Shown: positions 1 to 10,771 of the stretch, piece by piece
How the letters are laid out: every line of letters begins with the position of its first letter
Numbering within the stretch: position 1 is the first letter of the stretch
Assembly (NCBI RefSeq): GCF_030272615.1
Contig: NW_026729266.1
Location: 56,916-120,915, forward strand
Reading direction: 5' to 3'
From: Cryptomeria japonica
Lineage: Eukaryota; Streptophyta; Pinopsida; Cupressales; Cupressaceae
DNA length: 64,000 nt
The notes under the pieces: model-generated
What the model saw: only the letters and a program-made list of their open reading frames with translations
Databases searched by the model: none
Told to the model about the DNA's origin: nothing
Translations under genes and position numbers: made by a program

Positions 1-160
1 TAAACAAAAGAATTTATTTTTAAACGAATAATAAAGAACATGTGATATCTATTAAAAAGTGGTTCTACTTATACTTGTACTTTAGAAATATAAAGAAGGA
101 ATCGACAAATAATAAATTAAATATTATTTGTTAATTATATTAAAATAATTAGGTAATTGT

Positions 161-886
161 GAGATCAAATAAGAATCAACTAAAAAAGATAAGAGGTTGT
201 AGTGGAAAGCTAAAAATACCAACAAGAAGGAAACATAGATCCAAAATGCCATTGTTCCTGACACCTTTGTTCAAAAGGAAAATGATAATAAGGCTTGTAT
301 TGAGGAATCTAAGAAGGAAGATCTCAAAGGCGACCAGGCCAGATCTGACGAAGGAAAAAATCCTAGCCCTAACTGTGATGAGAAGAAGGATGAAGACCTG
401 GAGGAAGGTAAAATCCATGTTGTTCTGCATGCTAACAATGTGGAGGAGGACTCGAACTTTGTTCACAAGGAATAGAATAATGAGGAGCTTTATCCTAGCT
501 TTATAGATGCCCAACAATGCAATATTCTTGATGCAAACTCATCTTCTAAATCCCAGAATGAGTATGTTAAATCCACTTTTATTTTGTCACTGGCAACTTC
601 TCTTCTCAATATTATCTCTAAATGGGTAGATGATGAAGGAAAACCTGACGCTTTGTAAAAAGATCCTGCCCAGAACCTTGTGGGTGATGAAATGAAGATC
701 AATGATTGTATAGAGAAAAAGTAGACAGGGAAAAAAGGCCCCAAATCTACACCCCAAACTACTCTTGTGAAAACTAGGGGGAGGACCAAAGCTGATGTAG
801 GTTCAAATCTAGCAATGCTGGAAGCCAACAGGAATATAGCGGATGGTACCCAGTTGACCATCCATGAGGTATGCTCTTTTAAATGA
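161..886 (+). pseudogene. LINE ORF1 remnant (L1-type gag-like protein)
   Basis: A single frame from about 161 to the TGA at 884-886 reads as a Lys/Glu/Asp-rich protein broken by several in-frame stops. The C-terminal part (about 760-870) contains GRTKAD and ends near QLTIHE. It sits 2 bp upstream of the LINE ORF2 start, where ORF1 is expected. ORF1 of plant L1 elements encodes an RNA-binding protein that coats the element RNA. No intact RRM or zinc knuckle can be seen here, so the assignment rests mainly on position and composition. Confidence 0.5.
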
Positions 887-888
887 AT

Positions 889-3800
889 ATGAAGATCATT
901 TCATGAAACATTCAGGGACTCAATGGTCTGCATTAATAGGAAATACTCAGGAACTTAGTCAGGGATCATAAACCTGATATTTTTTTTATTCAAAAAACTA
1001 AAATGCCTAAGCATAATGTGGAAAAAATAAAAGTGTTTAAGAACTATGAGGTTTTTGGGGGTAGCTCGGATGGTTCATCTGGAGGTATTTCTCTCTTTTG
1101 GAACCTTCAGCACGTCCAAGGAAATCTTGTTTGGCTTGACAATAATATGATGTTTGTTAGATTTCATCACATTAAAGATGGGACTACTTGACTTTTATCT
1201 AATATCTATGCCCCGAATTCTAAATTAGAAAGATGTAGATTTTGGAAAAAGTTAGATTCTATCATATCTTAGTTCAACTCCAAAGGTTGGCTGGTGATGG
1301 GAGACTTTAACACTCTGCTCAAGGAGAATGAGAAATTTGGGGGAATTCCTTCTTAGCTTGATAATAGGATGGACTTGATGAATTTCATTGATAATCAGGT
1401 GCTTCATGATGTGGATCTGTAGGGTGCTAATTTTACCTGGACTAATAGAAGAATTGACTTTGATCTGATCCAAGTGTGACTTGACAGGGCCCTTATCTCT
1501 AATGATTGGTTCAATAGTTGCACCTGTTCCTTAAATACGCTTCCTCGTATTGGCTCGGACCACTATCCAATTTCTTTTGTTGTAGACCCCATCTCTGGGA
1601 GGAGACATTTCCCCTTTAGATTTGAAAAAATATGGATGAGCCACCCCAAGCTTGAGAAAGATATCAAAGATTGGTTGAGCATTTCAGTAGAGGGATCTGC
1701 CATGTTCCGGGTGGCCAAAAAGTTAAGGAATGTTAAGGACAAGGTTAAGAGATGGAATAAGGAAGTTTTTGGTGACATTTTTGCCTCTAAATCTGCAATC
1801 CAACTTGATCTTAAGGATATTCAGGCCAAAATCCAAGCTAATGGGTATAGTGAGGTCTCCATTAATTATGAGAATCAAATAGTATCTAAATATCATGATA
1901 TCAGTAAAAAAGAAGAGATATTCTGGAAGTAGCGTTCCCGTTCTCTATGGCTCAAGGGAGGTGATAAGAATACAAGATTCTTTCATATGACTTCCATGAA
2001 ACATAAGACGACCAATAGAATATCTAAAATGTTCATAGGGGGGACTTTGTCCTTTGAGGAAGATGAAATAAAAAAGGAAACTAGATCGTACTTCTCTTCT
2101 CTATTGTCAGCAGATTGTAATCTGGAATAAAGCACCCAATGTTTATTCCTTGCTACTATCCTGAACATGATTGGGGAAGACCAAAATAATTTTCTCTCCT
2201 ATCCCTTCTAATGCTGAGATTAAGCATGTTGTCTTTTCCTTTGAAGGTAATAAATCCCCTAGCCCGGATGGTTTCCTGATGTTCTTCTTTCAGTCATTTT
2301 GGTATATCATCAGTGAGGACATTGTTAAGGGTGTTAAAGAATTCTTTGGTTCTAAGATGCTTTTGAAAAAAAAAATACCACAGTTTTGGTCCTTATCCCT
2401 AAGACCCCAAAAGCTGACTCTTTGGAACTTTTCAAACCAATTAGTCTGTGCAATTCCTTTTACAAGATCATATCTAAGGTTCTCACCCTTAGATTTCTCC
2501 CCTTTCATTCAGATATTAGTTCTCTCCAACAGTCCAGATTCATTCCTAATAGGCAGATTTTGGATTCCATCATATCAGTCCATGAGGTTATTCACTCCCT
2601 GGAAGTATCTAAAAACCAATGTTTCCTGATGAAACTTGACATGTCGAAGGCTTATGATTGGATGGATTGGTTCTTTTTTCTTAGTATCCTCAAAGCTTTT
2701 AGATTTGGTGAGAGAGTGATTGAGATGATCTTCCAACTGATCTCTACTCCCTCACTATCAGTTATTCTCAATGGATCTCCTACCCCCTTCTTCAAGTCTT
2801 CAAGGGGTCTCAAATAATGGGATCCTATATCTCCTATTTTGTTTGTTATCTTGGCTAAAACACTGGGCATATATATCAATAAACTTGTTTCTAAAGGTCA
2901 GCTGAAAGGTGCCTGACCATCGTCAGCTGACAGGATCCGTTCCCATCAAGAATTTGTTGATGACACGGTGTCGATGGGTGTATCTACTATCAAGGAAGCC
3001 AGAACCCTGAAATTGGCTCTGGTTAACTATTGCAAAGCCATGGGTCAACTGATTAACTAGATGAAAATATCCCTCTTTTTCCTCAACACTCCTGAAGATA
3101 GGCAAGGAAGAATTGCTAGAATTTTAGATTGTCAAATCAGCTTGCTCCCCTCTATCTATTTTGGTCTCCCTCTATGAAGAAAGCCCCCTGAGACGTTTTG
3201 AAGTAGCTTAGTGGATAGATTCCACAAAAAAATAGTTGGTTGGAAAGGGGCCCTTCTAAGCCAAGCTGAGAAAATCCAATTATTAAAATCTTCCCTCCAT
3301 AGTCCTCCTATGTATGCTTTAAGTCTTTTTAGAATTCCAACTGAATTTGCTGATGCTATTGAAAAAATTCAAAATTCCTTCCTCTAGTCAGGGGTTGAGG
3401 AGAGGAAAAGGATATCTCTGATAGCCTAGGACAAAGTTTGTAGACCTAAAAAATTGGGTGGCCTTGGTCTGAGAAACATTAAAACCATTAATAAAGCCCT
3501 TCGTGCCAAAAAAATCTAGAGATTGTTTGGAAAAACTAGCAAATGGAACTCAATCTAGCAAGCCAAATATATGCAACCTCAAATACATCTTTCAGAATTT
3601 TTAAATTCCTATGATGCCCCTACTGGTTTTGCTATTTGGAACAATGTTTCCCAAACTAAAATGGTCGTTGGATTAGGTAAAAGATGGACTATTTGTAATG
3701 GCATAAAAGTCAATTTTTGGGAGGATTCTTGGTTGTTGGAGTACCCCCTCTCCAATAAGGTTTGTTTCTCTCCCTTTATCTCTAAGTGCAAGGCCAGATT

Positions 3801-4700
3801 TGGTATCAAGGTGGCAGTTTACTAGAGGGATAATCACTGGGTGAACCTGAGCTCCATAGACCCAGCCCTCAACCCTATTATGGTTCTTCTTAATTCTGTC
3901 TTGATTGACCCTCTGCTTGAAGATAAAATCGTTTGGGCAGGAACCTCCTCTGGTAGTTATTCAGTGGCCTCTATTGTTCTGTTGATATCTCAATCTCCCC
4001 TTGCTAGTCTAAAGCCTGGATTAGTGGTCTCACTCCCAAGATCAATATATTTTTTTGGATCCTTTTACAGAATAAAGTCCTCACCACTGATAATCTTTGC
4101 AAAAGAGGCTTCCATCTACTTAATAGGTGCTACCTCTACCAAAATGAGGAAGAGAATGTTAACCATTTAGCTATCCATTGTCTCTTCTCCTATTCTATTT
4201 GCTCACAAATTTTCCAGCTTTGGAACCTGAATTAGGTCTTTCCTGCCTCTATTCAAGAGTGTTTCACTAGTTGGAGATGCCTTTCCCTAAACAAATCTAT
4301 CAATTTTCTATGGGACCTCACTCTGCCTTATGTGGTTTGGTGAATCTAGAAAGAAAGGAAAAAAAGATTTTCAGAGACTCCTACTGCTCTCCTAAAGTGG
4401 TGTCTACCAAAATCAAGTGGTGTGTAGTATATGCTAAGTTTACGAGCAAACATTTGGATGTCTTCATAACCCGTATGGGTTTTGTGAAAATCAAAATAAT
4501 GGTTTTTCATAACCCTATGAGTTTTGTGAAACTCAAAATGATGTTTTTCAAAATCCGTATGGGTTTTGTGAAATTCAAAATGATGGTTTTAGTTCTACAT
4601 AACCCGTACGGGTTATGTAGAACTATGAATGGTACCTTTTGTTTTTTAAAACCCAAGCGGGTTATCTTGCACATCAGAACCCATGCAGGTTTTGGCTTGG
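889..4700 (+). pseudogene. LINE ORF2 remnant: endonuclease, reverse transcriptase, C-terminal zinc-binding region
   Basis: This is a decayed non-LTR retrotransposon polyprotein. It starts at ATG 889 (MKIIS, stop, NIQGLNGLH). The APE-type endonuclease follows at about 960-1600, with GDFNTLL near 1300, NFTWTNRRI near 1430 and GSDHYPISF near 1555. The RT spans about 2170-3160, with PISLCNSFYKIISKVL, the RFIPNRQ block, MKLDMSKAYD and a catalytic box read as EFVDDTVSMG (about 2950). The C-terminal region at about 4050-4200 resembles the zf-RVT segment of plant L1 elements. The frame changes near 2180 and again near the poly-A run at about 2370. Many stops replace expected Trp, Gln or Arg codons. 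It is not functional. Confidence 0.88.
4468..4700 (+). repeat. Palindrome-rich tandem repeat at the LINE 3' end
   Basis: Units of roughly 45-55 bp are repeated. Each carries a short inverted motif of the form AACCC-N4-GGGTT followed by a tract like TTTTGTGAAAATCAAAAT. The clearest units begin near 4468, 4510, 4548 and 4598. The unit at 4590-4625 is a perfect 36-bp palindrome centred on 4607/4608. The array overlaps the end of the ORF2 frame, so it is either the LINE tail or sequence next to it. Confidence 0.7.
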
Positions 4701-4800
4701 TAAGAGGGTTGGAAAATGACCCTAAGGCTTGCAAGCCCATTTTCCCTCCATTTTTTTCCCTTTACACATTTTGTCATCTTTCAACATGATTTCTCAACTT

Positions 4801-5821
4801 CATCATCATCAGGTTTACAAATGATTAAGTGGGTATCTCTAAAATTACCACCACAATCTCACACGTGTTCTCATCTTTTTGACCATATAATTTTTTCTAT
4901 TTTTAGACAACATTAGCATAGTAAACTTTAATTTTCCTTACTAGTGCCCTAACAATCCTCACAGACATGCGTCTACCATTTTTTTAATAAATTTTGATAT
5001 ACTTGACCAAAATCAAAATAAATTACATATTATTATTCCACACTAGATTCTATACAATTTTTTTAAAAACATTTTCATTTTCGATTATTTTGATACAAGT
5101 GATGCCCAGTGCACAAACAAGTACCAAAGTTTCAGGATGCGGTCAGTTAAAAAAATCATAAAAAAAAAAACTCAACAAAAAATAACAAAAAAAATACACA
5201 ACTTGTATATCTCAATATTACCTATCATCCTACCCAAGTGTTTTTTAAAATACTAAATCTAACTATATATTTTATGCTGCGCATGAAAACAGCTATGTTA
5301 TGTTTTTCAGAAAAAATCAGGAATAGTTTTTCATGCAAGAGAGGTTTGACCCTCTTAATCTTATCTAAGTTTAAAAAACTTTAGTAGTTTAGAAACTATA
5401 TTTAGAGTACTACAATTATTATTATTTTCTCAGCTCCTAATTTTGAGTGTGTGACCTTCGAATATCTCTTTGAAGTTCAGGTTTACCTGTTTTTAGAAAA
5501 AAAAAAAAGAACTGGCCACTTATACCTCCCTTTTTGTTCACCATCTTGGTGCACTTACCCTCATTTCATATTGCTTTTTCCCATCAGGATCTATAGGTAT
5601 AGTAGCAAGTACTGTGTACTTACTACAAACAATATTCTAGACATCACGATCTATGGAAATCAAATATGTTTCCATTCTAATTTTCCAGAACACATAATCA
5701 TTTCCATCAAATAATGGACCTCTAGTGATAGAAGACCCCTCTTGAACATGTGACATAATGAATGATTTCCAAGACCAGGATCAATCCAAGGAAATACCTA
5801 ATGCAGGACCCTATGCTTACT
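4801..5821. other. AT-rich non-coding stretch
   Basis: No convincing coding frame or RNA gene is visible. An A-rich tract lies at about 5150-5200. It could be the decayed tail of the LINE, but no target duplication was found to support that. Confidence 0.5.
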
Positions 5822-6340
5822 TGTTGGAAGTGGATTCACTCTAAGAGGGAGGGGGAGGGGGGTGAATCAGAGTGACAAAAATTTACACATCAAGATTAAT
5901 GATTAAAACTTGATTAGAACTTAGGGTTTTTACCACAATGAAAAATTGGAACAATTTTGACAGATGAATGCAATTGAACTGTTTTGCCCAACTGTTTAAT
6001 CCACTTCAAAAGAATATATAAGATTGTTCAACTGAATTTTCTTAAACAATCTTTTTATTCTCTGCAATACAATATTTCAAGGAGAACTAATTCCTAAAAA
6101 TGGTAGTTGAACCAAATAGCTTTTGTATAATAGATTCAACTGAATGAATAGTAACATGCACGATTTAAGTATCAGAGCTTGACAAAGAATGCACACAAAA
6201 GATAATCAAAGAGATGACAACACATAACACCAAGTATTCTTGAGTGGAAAAACCCTCATGGGGTATAAAAAGCCACTCGAACCTACTTTCTTTATTCCAG
6301 CTCAATCCTCAACTGATTAGAATGGTGGAGTTCAACTCAA
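5822..6340 (+). repeat. LTR-like fragment with G-rich tract
   Basis: It begins TGTTGGAAGTGG and quickly reaches a purine stretch with runs of G followed by GTGAATCAG. Near 6230 it has an ACACCAAG...GAGTGGAAAAACC segment. The same arrangement, in the opposite orientation, occurs in the block at 34104-35213, which suggests the two belong to one LTR family. The downstream end was not resolved and no partner LTR was found. Confidence 0.35.
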
Positions 6341-7395
6341 CACCTCAAAACAATTATTTTAACAACTGCAAAGTCTGAGTGTGTACTCACCAATGATCTT
6401 ACAACTGCATTTCCTTTGTAGTCCTAAAACCACCATTGAATACAAATTTAAGTTTTTTTCAATAATATCAATTTCAATATCCACTATATGAAATAGTGTT
6501 ATAACTCTATCATGAAAACCAGAGTAATATATCATATGTGCATGTTACAACCCTATTGTGAAAACCAGAGGTATGCATCCCATGTATATATAACAATATT
6601 CTTCATGAAACCCTTTTTATCTCTGCTATAAATCCCAACCACGGTACTGTCTAAGTCTTTTTGTTTAAATAACAGAGATGCCAACACAAAAGCTTTAGAA
6701 AATAACCTCGAAATAGGATACTTAAACCCTAGTTAGGGTCTCAATAATACACATAATTGGCAGAAAAATAAATAATTTTTTTTTTTTTAACAAATTAAAT
6801 TTTTTTGCAAAATCATTTTCGGATAACCAAAATTAACTGAACTGTAAAAAATACAAAGGGATAATGTTATTTTCACTTTTGAACAATAGAATAAAAAAAC
6901 CCTCTTTCATTTTTCTTTTTACAAAAAGTAATCGTAACCAATCTGAAATGAACATTTCCCCTTTATTTTTGGCTCGAACGCCATAAAACTTTCTTTCGAT
7001 TTTTTCTATCAAAATGATATTAAACAATATTTCCTTTTCATTTTTCTTTTATCTTCATGCAAAACTCTAAGCCAATAAAAAAATGAGAATGATAATACCT
7101 GAAAAATGGTGAATCGAAAAACCTGGAAAAAATCCCTGATAATCTGGAAACAACTTCATCAAATGCGACCAATAATGTCTCCATTCAAATCTACATAGCA
7201 AATAACCTGACATACACTAAACCCACATGCAGATTCTTCCAACCAATCTGCCTGTAACTACCACAAAAACTCCCATGGTGGCACTGCATATAGGTTTTCA
7301 TCATTCAACAAAACGAATCTTTTATTTTTGCCCTAAACCTTATAAACCAAGCCCCAAACAAAAATAAATTGTCATTTCAAGTCCGTAAGTGAATC
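6341..7395. other. AT-rich non-coding stretch
   Basis: No gene is supported. It contains homopolymer T/A runs (about 6776-6800) and the 5' flank of the element starting at 7401. The AAAAC at 7396-7400 is the left target duplication of that element. Confidence 0.5.
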
Positions 7396-7400
7396 AAAAC

Positions 7401-7765
7401 TATAGGAGTTGAGAAAATACAGCACCACAAGAGCCCAAATGATCTCTGCAAGCTGAAAAACCTGTTACAAGGAGAAGCAAGGAAGCAAATACAAAAAAAC
7501 AAATACACAGAGAATATGCTAAAAAAGAGAGAGCTCAATATTCACAAAAATATGTAATGTGATTCTTATAATGAAAAGAAGGAACTCAACCTTTAATAGG
7601 TCGAGAAACACTAAAAGGGAAAACCTAGGTTTGCACATAATAATTAATTAAAATAATTAATTATATGCACCTAAAGTTAGCTTAAGTGTAAAAGAGATAA
7701 AGGGAACTTAAATAATTAAACAAATAATGTATAATTAATCAAGTAAATACCCGAATACTCTAACA
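7401..7765 (-). repeat. 3' LTR of the 7.4-10.0 kb element
   Basis: It is nearly identical over its full length to 9634-9998. On the minus strand it begins TGTTAGAGTATTCGGG, directly after the polypurine tract. Confidence 0.88.
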
Positions 7766-7777
7766 CCCCCCCTTAAG
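7766..7777 (-). promoter_or_regulatory. Polypurine tract
   Basis: The minus strand reads TTAAGGGGGGG and then the 3' LTR start TGTTAG. This position and composition match the plus-strand priming site of LTR elements and fix the element's orientation. Confidence 0.8.
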
Positions 7778-9621
7778 CTAGACTTAGGGAGAAGCTAAAA
7801 CCTAGAACAGCTACTGAAAGCAATAAAGATGGGTCCTGACAACAAGGCTTGATCAGGTACCCAAATACAATGAAATCTCTATGAATTGGAGAAATAGAGA
7901 AACCCACGGGAACAAAACTCTACTCCAAAAAGAGATGGAAAAGAATACCACTGAAGCATGAAGAACCTGCAAACTCTGTCGAAAAATAACCGTTGATCTA
8001 GAGAACCTCCACTGAAATAGAACATGACAAGGTAGAGAAGACTGTAATCTGCATGAGTGCCCTCAAATGGCACTACTTGAATCAGATGGAAAACAAAGGC
8101 AAACAACTAAACTCGAAGATACAGATGGCATGAGACACCAAAGCCTAAAGAGCTGATCAATTGAACCACGTAAGCATTAGAACCAACAGGATAAACCTCC
8201 CCATAATGCAGAAGAGGGAGAGGGACAAGTACACTGAAAAGAACAACCAACAAGAACTGCATGACGAAGAACCAGGAACATCAAAGGTGCTAAGAAAAGT
8301 ACAGGGTGTCATGGAAGGAACACTCACTTGACACACATCATGAGGTGAATGTCGTGGAAGAAACACTCACTGGACAAAGGAAGATGGCAAACAATAGGCA
8401 AAAATCAACCCCCTCATGGCACTTTATCAATAGTGCATGTACAACAAGGCACAAGATGTGCAGGATCCCAAGTAAACAATGCATGATGGCACTTTATCTC
8501 AGTGTGTTTGCATAAATACAAGCTACAATAATAAGAAGACTAGAAATAGAAACATGAACCAAAATAGAGACATCCTACTTAGAGAAGAGATCCCAGGACC
8601 TGAAACAACCATGATATCTACCAGAGTGCTGAAAAGAAATAAAATGAATAAAATATGTATGGATCAGAATCTATAAATAAAACTTAGATGGTTGGAAAGT
8701 ACACAGCACATGCTTTCCAAAAATATAAAATTTTTGAAAAATGGAGTTCGGATGCTCATTCTATGGCTCTTGGAGTGCAAAAACTAGACCTCACTTTGAC
8801 TGGAAAAAAAATAAAGTCAAACAACAAAATTGGAAACATTTACCAACACCATGAGGTCGGCCTCGGAACCATCTTTCCGACGCCTATTCGTTTTTGAAAA
8901 AACGACTCCATATGCCCAAGATAGAGCCAAAAAACCAAACCCCCCCTGAAAAAGGCCAAAAAAGGAGGCCTGGTGGCTCTTCGGTGGTCCGGTGGCCAGT
9001 GGGTGGCGGCCAGGTGGCACCCTGGTGGCTGGGCGGTGGTCGACCGGAAAAAAAAAAAAAAAAAAAAGGCTGGCCTGTCGGGCAGGGGCTGTTGGGGCGG
9101 CGGGCTGCAAGTGGCGGCCGGGGAGCAGGCGGCGGCCAGGGCTGAGCACGACCGGGGAATTGAGCGATGCAGGGAGTGGAGGGCACTGCGGGTGGCAGTC
9201 GGGGCTGAGCGTGGGGCAAGGGAAGCCGGAGGCCGACACTGATAGGGGTCTTTTAAAAAAAAAAAAACTACAATCACCTTTTTTGATTTTTTGATTTTTT
9301 TTTTTTCAAAAAATCAAATTTTGGCTTGCATGCCATAAAAAGGCAAATTTTTTTCTGATTTTTTTCTTGATTTGTGTGCCAAGGTCGTACGGCCTCGATC
9401 TAAGAAAAAATACTCCCAGAGGCTCAGGAACCAAAATAGGTCGACTTTTATATGACCATAGGGGTTTTCGAGCCTTCTGAGCATGATGGTGAGGTCCGTT
9501 TAGGCCCAAATTGCTCAGAAAAAAGGGTCAAATCCTAGGTACATAAAAAAATTCCTAAAACCCCAGATCTGCTTTCAATGCAAAAATTCTCAAAAAAAGA
9601 GCAGGTAGCTACAGATCTGAA

Positions 9622-9633
9622 GCTCTGATATGA
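9622..9633 (-). promoter_or_regulatory. Primer binding site, initiator-Met type
   Basis: The minus strand reads TCATATCAGAGC immediately inside the 5' LTR. The canonical plant site complementary to initiator tRNA-Met is TGGTATCAGAGC, so two positions differ. Confidence 0.7.
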
Positions 9634-9998
9634 TATAGGAGTTGAGAAAATACAACACCATAGGAGCCCAAATAATCTCTGCAAGCTGAAAAACCTATTA
9701 CAAGGAGAAGCAAGGAAGCAAATATAGAAAAACAAATACACAAAGAATATGCTCAAAAAGAGAGAGCTCAATATTCAGAAAAATATGTAATGTGATTCTT
9801 ACAATGAAAAGAACGAACTCAACCTTTAATAGGTCAAGAAACCCTAAAAGAAAAAACCTAGGTTTGCACATAATAATTAATTAAAATAATTAATTATATG
9901 CACCTAAAGTTAGCTTAAGTGTAAAAGAGATAAAGGGAACTTAAATAATTAAACAAATAATGTTTAGTTAATCAAGTAAATACCCGAATACTCTAACA
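9634..9998 (-). repeat. 5' LTR of the 7.4-10.0 kb element
   Basis: It has the same length as the 3' LTR and differs at scattered bases. Its inner edge abuts the primer binding site. Confidence 0.88.
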
Positions 9999-10003
9999 AA
10001 AAC

Positions 10004-10771
10004 ACTTCATTTAAGAAATGATTTCCAAGTCATCGTTATGTGCCTAGTCAACACAACAACATATCGGTGATAATCTATAGTACGAAATCATCATATGTCG
10101 AGTCATCAAATGAGTGTCATGCCAACACTATAAAGTATAAATATAATCATTATCAGTGCAAGAACTTAACGCTCTATAAAACATTATTATCAATGCACAA
10201 AATGTACGACATCGACTTAAGAGAGATGGCGACAACACATATCAATGTGCTTTTCAAAACATATTAAAACATATGTAATCAAGCATAATATCCCATGGAA
10301 ATACAAGAAAACCATACAACTTGATCCAACTGTGAAGCCCAAAGTAGCAAGAGAACCTGTGATTGTCAAGATGGCTCTGCACATACACTACAACCATAAG
10401 TAACATGAGAAACCAAAATCTAATTATACCAATGTAGCTCTATTTGTCTATTCAAGCCAATGTATCTTTCTATTCATGCCAATGGGTCTATCTGTTCGTG
10501 CTAATGTATCCTTTTCCTCATCAAGGAAAAACATAAAGAGGGTAACAATATGAAGAGGATAGATCTAGATGGAATAGTGGGGATTGCAATCTCCAACAAA
10601 ATGAAAATAGAAGAAAATTGTAGCCAGTTAAAAAAATTTGTGAACTAGTATGCTACCAATAAATATAAGTGTCATAAAATTTTCAATTATGATATGTTAG
10701 AATTTTATCCCTTACTATAAAGACTGCTCATAGTTTAAGATGATTTCCAAGGGTAGATAGAGATGAATCCA
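10004..10771. other. Non-coding spacer between two LTR elements
   Basis: No gene is supported. A short degenerate repeat of about 28 bp with the core CCAATGTATCTNTCTATTC occurs about three times at 10435-10515. Confidence 0.45.

Larger units (their letters stand above)
7401..9998 (-). mobile_element. Complete non-autonomous LTR retrotransposon, 365-bp LTRs
   Basis: Two 365-bp direct repeats (7401-7765 and 9634-9998) flank a 1.87-kb internal region. AAAAC precedes the left LTR (7396-7400) and follows the right one (9999-10003), as expected for a 5-bp target duplication. Read on the minus strand, the LTR starts TGTTAGAG and ends CTCCTATA. An initiator-Met-like primer site adjoins the 5' LTR and a G-rich polypurine tract adjoins the 3' LTR. 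No gag, protease, RT or integrase motif is visible internally, so it must have relied on proteins supplied in trans. It is larger than a typical TRIM and smaller than a typical LARD. Confidence 0.88.

Noticed and set aside
490-861. Minus-strand 123-codon ORF
   Set aside because: It lies opposite the LINE ORF1 frame, which continues through stops and is collinear with ORF2.
8817-9294. Several overlapping open frames on both strands
   Set aside because: All are Pro/Arg/Gly-rich products of a GC-rich low-complexity stretch with poly-A runs. Openness in many frames at once is a composition effect and no domain is visible.
10767-10771. Target duplication for the Tat element
   Set aside because: The left flank (atcca) and right flank (taatc) do not match at the positions fixed by the TGTAG...CTACA ends.
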